The notes under the pieces: model-generated
What the model was told of the DNA's origin: nothing
Database searches by the model: none
What the model saw: the letters and a program-made list of their open reading frames with translations, nothing else
Source: Nostoc sp. S4
GTDB lineage: Bacteria > Cyanobacteriota > Cyanobacteriia > Cyanobacteriales > Nostocaceae
Length of the DNA: 64,000 nt
Assembly: GCA_029379225.1 (NCBI GenBank)
Contig: JAQYWR010000006.1
Coordinates: forward strand, 1-64,000
Direction of reading: 5' to 3'
Made by a program: the position numbers and the translations under genes
In this document: positions 59,504-64,000 of the stretch, piece after piece
How the letters are laid out: every line of letters starts with the position of its first letter
Numbering within the stretch: position 1 is the first letter of the stretch

Positions 59504-60568
59504 ATGATTGAGCAAGTTGCGATCGCCTTTGACAATAAAGACTATCAAACAGCTGCTAAATTACTCAAACAGCTGCAAAAAGAATCGCCAGAACATCCTT
59601 GGGTGCAATTTTATCTCGCTCGGCTGCATGAAGTATCTCAAAACTACCAAGACGCAGAAAAAATTTATCGGCAACTGCTGCGAGATACGAGAAATAGTAG
59701 AATAGTAACGCTAGCACGACAAGGTTTAGGACGGTTGCAAGAAATTGAGCAAGAACAAAGACAACGAGCTATTGCTAAAGCAACATCACAACCCAATAAC
59801 ACCGAACTTGGCGTACTAATTTTAGAACCTCTTAATAACGAACTCAAAACAGAAGCATCTCGAAAATTTGCCCAAATAATGCAAATAGATCCTTACAGCG
59901 CGCGGCTAAAGCTACCGAGTCGTGGCTGGAGACTATACCGCACCGGACAAGTAGGAGAACTAAAATTTTACGGCGAACAGCTACAACAAGCCGATATTCC
60001 CTGTTTCTGGGCAACAATAACCGCCATTCAACAAATTCAAGTTTTTCAAGTCAAGTATTTTTTAGAATCTCAACTAAAAGCTACCGTTATTTGTCGCAAT
60101 CAGGTAAATCAACTCGGTTCTTTAACCTTTGATTGGTCAGAAGTCACAGCACGAGTAGTGGGACTTTTGCCGATTTTTGAACAAGTTGTAGATATTGACG
60201 CCCACCGGAAACTGGAACGAAAAACTCAAACACAAGACTATGCTCAGTTTTGTGATTTACATCTACCTGGTAGACGTTGTATTCTGCGACTTTCTGATAA
60301 TGGCTATGAATTTCAACAAGGTTTAGAAATCATTCCTCAAGCTAGCCAAAATACAATCAGAATTAATTGGAATAGTTTATCAAATTGGATTAATCAGCAA
60401 CTACCTCAAGTCAAAACTTGGTCAGATTTCACGCCATTTGCAGATACAGCATTAGAGCAAACAGAAATGCTAGGTCAAATTGAATCTCATATTCACCTAT
60501 TTCGTAGGGAGCAAACTAATTGGGATTCAGCTTTTCATTTATATAGTGGATTAGTGTTTGTTAAATAA
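59504..60568 (+). CDS. TPR-containing protein
   Basis: This 354-residue protein has two N-terminal tetratricopeptide-like repeats (DNKDYQTAAKLLKQLQKESP, then WVQFYLARLHEVSQNYQDAE, followed by KIYRQLLRD). The middle and C-terminal parts (RLKLPSRGWRLYRTGQVGEL, DLHLPGRRCILRLSDNGYEF) belong to a conserved cyanobacterial family without assigned function. It lies 54 bp downstream of rsmE on the same strand. TPRs suggest a scaffold or assembly role, which is inference. Confidence 0.82.
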   Translation: MIEQVAIAFDNKDYQTAAKLLKQLQKESPEHPWVQFYLARLHEVSQNYQDAEKIYRQLLRDTRNSRIVTLARQGLGRLQEIEQEQRQRAIAKATSQPNNTELGVLILEPLNNELKTEASRKFAQIMQIDPYSARLKLPSRGWRLYRTGQVGELKFYGEQLQQADIPCFWATITAIQQIQVFQVKYFLESQLKATVICRNQVNQLGSLTFDWSEVTARVVGLLPIFEQVVDIDAHRKLERKTQTQDYAQFCDLHLPGRRCILRLSDNGYEFQQGLEIIPQASQNTIRINWNSLSNWINQQLPQVKTWSDFTPFADTALEQTEMLGQIESHIHLFRREQTNWDSAFHLYSGLVFVK

Positions 60569-60652
60569 TTTCTAGATAAATATAAAATAATACACTTTAT
60601 AATCAAAAATTAGTTTTGAATAAATAGTAATTTTCTTATTGCTGTGTATCAA

Positions 60653-61747
60653 TTACTCAGAATATTTTTCTATTAAAAAATTCAGTGATGAGCTTCGGAC
60701 ACCTGTTATTTTCGCTATTTCCGTGAATATTTGTTTATTATCATTGCTAAAATCTTGAATTTCACCAGGCAAATTTGACTCAGAATCTATCCCAAAGTTT
60801 CGTACTTCTAAATTATCTGTATATTTTGGTTCTAACAAAAGTATTAAATCACCAGATTGAATAGTTTTATTATCTTCGTCATAAATAATTTCTATTTTAA
60901 AATGATAAATATATGATTGATGTATTAAATATTCTAACTGGTTCTTGCTAGACAATTGTGGTTCGTTTTTCGGTAAAAACAAAGAAAATGTAAATCTATC
61001 TACATCATTAAAACTTACACACTGAGAAATTTTAATATCCTTAATTAAAACAACTTCGCTTTCCTTATTTAAATAATGTTCTCTAACAACATTCAGTGGT
61101 AAAGCAACATTAAAATTTAAAGCTGCTGGTAAAGAAACTTGGTAATTGCAGCTAGGTGGAACAGTTCTACTTCGCTGCATCGCCATAGCAGGTGCTGGTG
61201 GACAAGCTCGTTCAAAATTTCTTTTCAGTCTAGGTGAAACCCAACTTTTCAGCACCCAGATATTATGAAATAAAAACTTAGCATTTTTCAAAAAAGCAAC
61301 CTGGTTACCAATATTACGAACTTTAAAATCAATTAGAGAAAAATTAACAGAGCCTTCAAGAGAAATATCAACTATTTTGATTAAGGAATCATTATTTGGC
61401 AAATAAACCTGAGAAAAACTAGTTTTATAGTTAGCTTTTGCTAGCCAAGCTGCAACTTCTCTCCAATCTTTTAAAGTATTAGAAGGTCGCTTAGTTAGTA
61501 CTTCGATATAACGATACAACCCTCTAGATAAGTCAACTCTTAGCCCTCTAACTTCCCGATTAATCGCAGCAGCTATTTCACTAGGACTATAACCACAAAG
61601 CAATCCTTTCAGACAAGTTATTTCCAACGGTGTTAGTTGTTTGGGTTTTCCAGAAATTTGCTGTTTGGCAGAAGTGAGATCTTGACACAAGCTTGTCAAA
61701 TTCCAGTCATTTTCAGCTTGTGTAAATGGTTGGGGAATTGGTGTCAT
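60653..61747 (-). CDS. Unknown protein with N-terminal HTH module of cyanobacterial signalling proteins
   Basis: This is a 364-residue protein. Residues about 35-100 (QLTPLEITCLKGLLCGYSPS, then EIAAAINREVRGLRVDLSRG and LYRYIEVLTKRP) match a helix-turn-helix module that opens many large cyanobacterial WD40/NACHT and other signalling ATPases, resembling the vWA-MoxR-associated N-terminal HTH. Here the module is not followed by an ATPase; residues 120-364 are beta-rich and unrecognised (NLTSLCQDL precedes; LILLEPKYTDNLEV lies within). It is divergent from the VIT/VWA gene, 123 bp away. A role as adaptor or sensor is inference. Confidence 0.65.
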   Translation of the reverse strand: MTPIPQPFTQAENDWNLTSLCQDLTSAKQQISGKPKQLTPLEITCLKGLLCGYSPSEIAAAINREVRGLRVDLSRGLYRYIEVLTKRPSNTLKDWREVAAWLAKANYKTSFSQVYLPNNDSLIKIVDISLEGSVNFSLIDFKVRNIGNQVAFLKNAKFLFHNIWVLKSWVSPRLKRNFERACPPAPAMAMQRSRTVPPSCNYQVSLPAALNFNVALPLNVVREHYLNKESEVVLIKDIKISQCVSFNDVDRFTFSLFLPKNEPQLSSKNQLEYLIHQSYIYHFKIEIIYDEDNKTIQSGDLILLLEPKYTDNLEVRNFGIDSESNLPGEIQDFSNDNKQIFTEIAKITGVRSSSLNFLIEKYSE

Positions 61748-61870
61748 TGATTGGATATATCAGCTTCTCGTTAATATCCTAACAAAACTCCTAAGAGTGA
61801 TTAGGTTACAGTTACTTGTTGCTTTGGTTAGTCTAGGTTTACGTTCAACACAAAGGAAACTAACAAACCT

Positions 61871-64000
61871 ATGAATACAGTAGCCAGCAAAAACTCACAG
61901 CTAGGGGGTTTATATGTCCAATCCCCTCAAGGACAACAGCTAGTTTTTCCCCTCAAGCATACGGAAGTGCTAGCCAAAGTTGCAGGTAATTTGTCACGAG
62001 TTGAGGTCATTCAAAGCTTTGAAAATCCCTTCACGCAGCCTTTAGAAGCAATATATATTTTTCCATTACCTGATGAGGCGGCGGTGGATAACATGGAAAT
62101 TAAAATAGGCGATCGCACTATTAAAGGTAATATTAAAAAACGTGAAGAAGCGCAACAAATCTATGAAAAGGCAAAACAAGAAGGACGCACCGCAGGACTT
62201 TTAGAACAGGAACGAGACAACATCTTTACCCAATCTCTGGCTAACATCAAACCTGGCGAACAAATTGATGTCACAATTCGTTACACGGAAAGTTTAAAAT
62301 TTGAGGCGGGAAACTACGAATTTGTTTTCCCGATGGTGGTGGGGCCAAGATATATTCCCGGAACGCCGATAGATAATAACGGCGATACAGATAGAGTTCC
62401 TGATGCTTCGCGGATTACACCACCTCTAGTTCCCGAAGCAATGCGCTTGCGTCACGATATTAATGTCACAGTGGAAATTGACACAGGTTTACCAATTTCT
62501 CAAGTGCGTTCTCCTTCTCATCAATTAAAAATTGAACATTCAGGTAAAATTCTGCGGATTCAATTGACTGGAGAAGATACAATCCCCAACAAAGATTTAA
62601 TTCTCCGATATCAAGTTTCTGGTCAAGAAACTCAATCCACAGTATTAACCCAAGCCGACGATCGCGGCGGACATTTTGCAATTTATCTAATTCCCGCTTT
62701 GTCATATTCTACTGATGAAATTGTCCCCAAAGACGTCGTATTTTTAGTGGATACTTCCGGTTCCCAATCAGGCGATCCGTTGCAAAAGTGTCAAGAATTA
62801 ATGCGGCGATTTATTAATGGGTTAAATCCCGACGATACTTTTACAATTCTCGATTTTTCTCATACTGTTAGGCAGTTATCAAAGAAACCTTTGCCGAATA
62901 CAGCAGAAAATCGTGCCAAAGCGATCGCTTACATTAACAATTTACAAGCTGCTGGCGGCACAGAAATGCTCAGTGGTATTCGTACAGCCATAAATTTTCC
63001 TACACCAGCCGGCAGGTTACGCAGCGTTGTACTTCTAACCGATGGCTACATCGGCAACGAAAATGAGATTTTGGCAGAGGTACAACAGCACCTCCAACCA
63101 GGAAATCGCCTTTACAGTTTCGGTGCTGGTAGTTCAGTTAACCGTTTTTTACTGAATCGCATTGCCGAAATCGGTCGGGGAATATCCAAAATTATTCGTT
63201 ATGATGAATCCACACAAGAAGTTGCCGAAAAGTTCTACAAACAAATCAACAATCCTGTACTGACGAATATCCAAATTTCTTGGCAAGGTGAAACAGAATC
63301 GCCTGTGATTTACCCAAAGCTAGCGCCTGATTTATTCAGCGAACAACCATTAGTTTTATTTGGTCGCAAACAGGATAGAGCCAGCGGTAATCTGCAAATT
63401 TCCGGTATTGCTGCGGGTGGTAAGCATTATGAAAAAACGTTTCACCTCACATTTGAAGAAACAGGAAATCTTGCTGTAGCGCAGTTATGGGGACGTGCTT
63501 GTATTAAAGATTTGATGAATCAAATGATGAGTTTTGAAACAAAAGCTAACGTAGAAGCAGTTACACAAACAGCTTTAACTTATCAACTGCTTTCTCAGTA
63601 CACCGCTTTTGTTGCTGTCAGCGATGACGTGCGAGTTGAACCAGGAAGTGAATACGTGTCTATGCACGTACCAGTTGAAATGTCTGAAGCAGTTAGTTAC
63701 CTTGGTGGTGTTCCTGCTGGTGGTTTTGCGCGTCAGATAACGTTTCCGATGGCAGCAGCTCTACCCTGTCCACAGCCTCTACAGCCTTTTCTTGATTCTC
63801 TAAGCCGCCAAAGACCGAGGCGAAAGCTAGAAGAATCAGCCGCAGCTATCAACAATCAGTTAGAAATTATTAGCGCCACTGGCTTGGATGAAGCGGCAAT
63901 TATCGAACTAACCCAACACTTAAAACAAATAAACTTACCTTCAGGCTTTGGTGGTGAAATCGTCTTCGAGTTCACTATCAAAAAAGGTCGGGTAGCAGCG
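61871..64000 (+). CDS. VIT and VWA domain protein, 3' end outside window
   Basis: The frame starts at ATG 61871 and is open to the window end, 710 codons. The VIT domain is at about residues 10-135 (LKHTEVLAKVAGNLSRVEVI, KKREEAQQIYEKAKQEGRTA, LLEQERDNIFTQSLANI). The VWA domain is at about 287-450, with the metal-ion site VDTSGSQSG, then GGTEMLSGI and VVLLTDGYIGNE. This is the layout of inter-alpha-trypsin-inhibitor heavy-chain-like proteins; bacterial members often carry a sorting or membrane segment. No signal peptide is visible at the N-terminus. A C-terminal part of unknown length is missing. Confidence 0.92.
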   Translation, partial: MNTVASKNSQLGGLYVQSPQGQQLVFPLKHTEVLAKVAGNLSRVEVIQSFENPFTQPLEAIYIFPLPDEAAVDNMEIKIGDRTIKGNIKKREEAQQIYEKAKQEGRTAGLLEQERDNIFTQSLANIKPGEQIDVTIRYTESLKFEAGNYEFVFPMVVGPRYIPGTPIDNNGDTDRVPDASRITPPLVPEAMRLRHDINVTVEIDTGLPISQVRSPSHQLKIEHSGKILRIQLTGEDTIPNKDLILRYQVSGQETQSTVLTQADDRGGHFAIYLIPALSYSTDEIVPKDVVFLVDTSGSQSGDPLQKCQELMRRFINGLNPDDTFTILDFSHTVRQLSKKPLPNTAENRAKAIAYINNLQAAGGTEMLSGIRTAINFPTPAGRLRSVVLLTDGYIGNENEILAEVQQHLQPGNRLYSFGAGSSVNRFLLNRIAEIGRGISKIIRYDESTQEVAEKFYKQINNPVLTNIQISWQGETESPVIYPKLAPDLFSEQPLVLFGRKQDRASGNLQISGIAAGGKHYEKTFHLTFEETGNLAVAQLWGRACIKDLMNQMMSFETKANVEAVTQTALTYQLLSQYTAFVAVSDDVRVEPGSEYVSMHVPVEMSEAVSYLGGVPAGGFARQITFPMAAALPCPQPLQPFLDSLSRQRPRRKLEESAAAINNQLEIISATGLDEAAIIELTQHLKQINLPSGFGGEIVFEFTIKKGRVAA

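Overview
The window is chromosome from a filamentous, probably heterocyst-forming cyanobacterium (Nostocales type). This rests on frequent HIP1 octamers (GCGATCGC), an XisH/XisI pair, ferredoxin-type sulfite reductase, LL-diaminopimelate aminotransferase, several Uma2-family genes, short tandem (STRR-like) intergenic repeats, and lineage-typical conserved unknowns. No rRNA operon, CRISPR array or complete insertion sequence was seen. Two tRNA genes are present: Val-UAC and Arg-UCU.

Layout. 0-17.5 kb is mostly housekeeping: a Uma2 fragment, dapL, a type 2 NADH dehydrogenase, ilvC, a permease/binding-protein fusion for a compatible solute, xisH-xisI, a probable ergothioneine pair (egtD plus an OvoA-like sulfoxide synthase) with a DUF427 gene, pnp, a GNAT acetyltransferase and a large SNF2 helicase. 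17.5-29 kb looks accessory. A minus-strand cassette (three-helix membrane protein, NUDIX hydrolase, HD plus Hsp90-like ATPase protein) lies between the SNF2 helicase and its usual SWIM zinc-finger partner. After the SWIM gene come two paralogous subtilases flanking a ribbon-helix-helix/SPFH gene pair. HIP1 sites are almost absent from 16.7 to 28.8 kb, and the only one I found is inside the SWIM gene.

29-42 kb mixes core genes (leuC-leuD, Ser/Thr kinase, alpha/beta hydrolase, MBL-fold hydrolase, MscS channel) with decay. It holds an integrase relic beside tRNA-Val, a K+ channel fragment, a frameshifted PIN toxin behind a DUF4209/HEPN-like gene, a decayed coiled-coil gene, and three of the four copies of a ~93-107 bp MITE-like repeat (the fourth is at 27.3 kb). 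43-50 kb carries a histone-deacetylase-family enzyme, a 1492-residue SF1 helicase with an IF2-type N-terminal domain, a Uma2 gene broken by an exact 11-bp tandem duplication, and a winged-helix-like protein. 50-64 kb returns to conserved cyanobacterial genes: three lineage-specific unknowns, ADP-ribosylglycohydrolase, sir with a ribbon-helix-helix-like tail, an intact Uma2 gene, rsmE with a repeat embedded in frame, a TPR protein, an HTH-type unknown, and a VIT/VWA protein cut by the window edge.

The best candidates for something not yet described are the membrane/NUDIX/HD-Hsp90 cassette, the IF2N-helicase with its downstream partner, and the four-copy TATAGC-ended repeat family.
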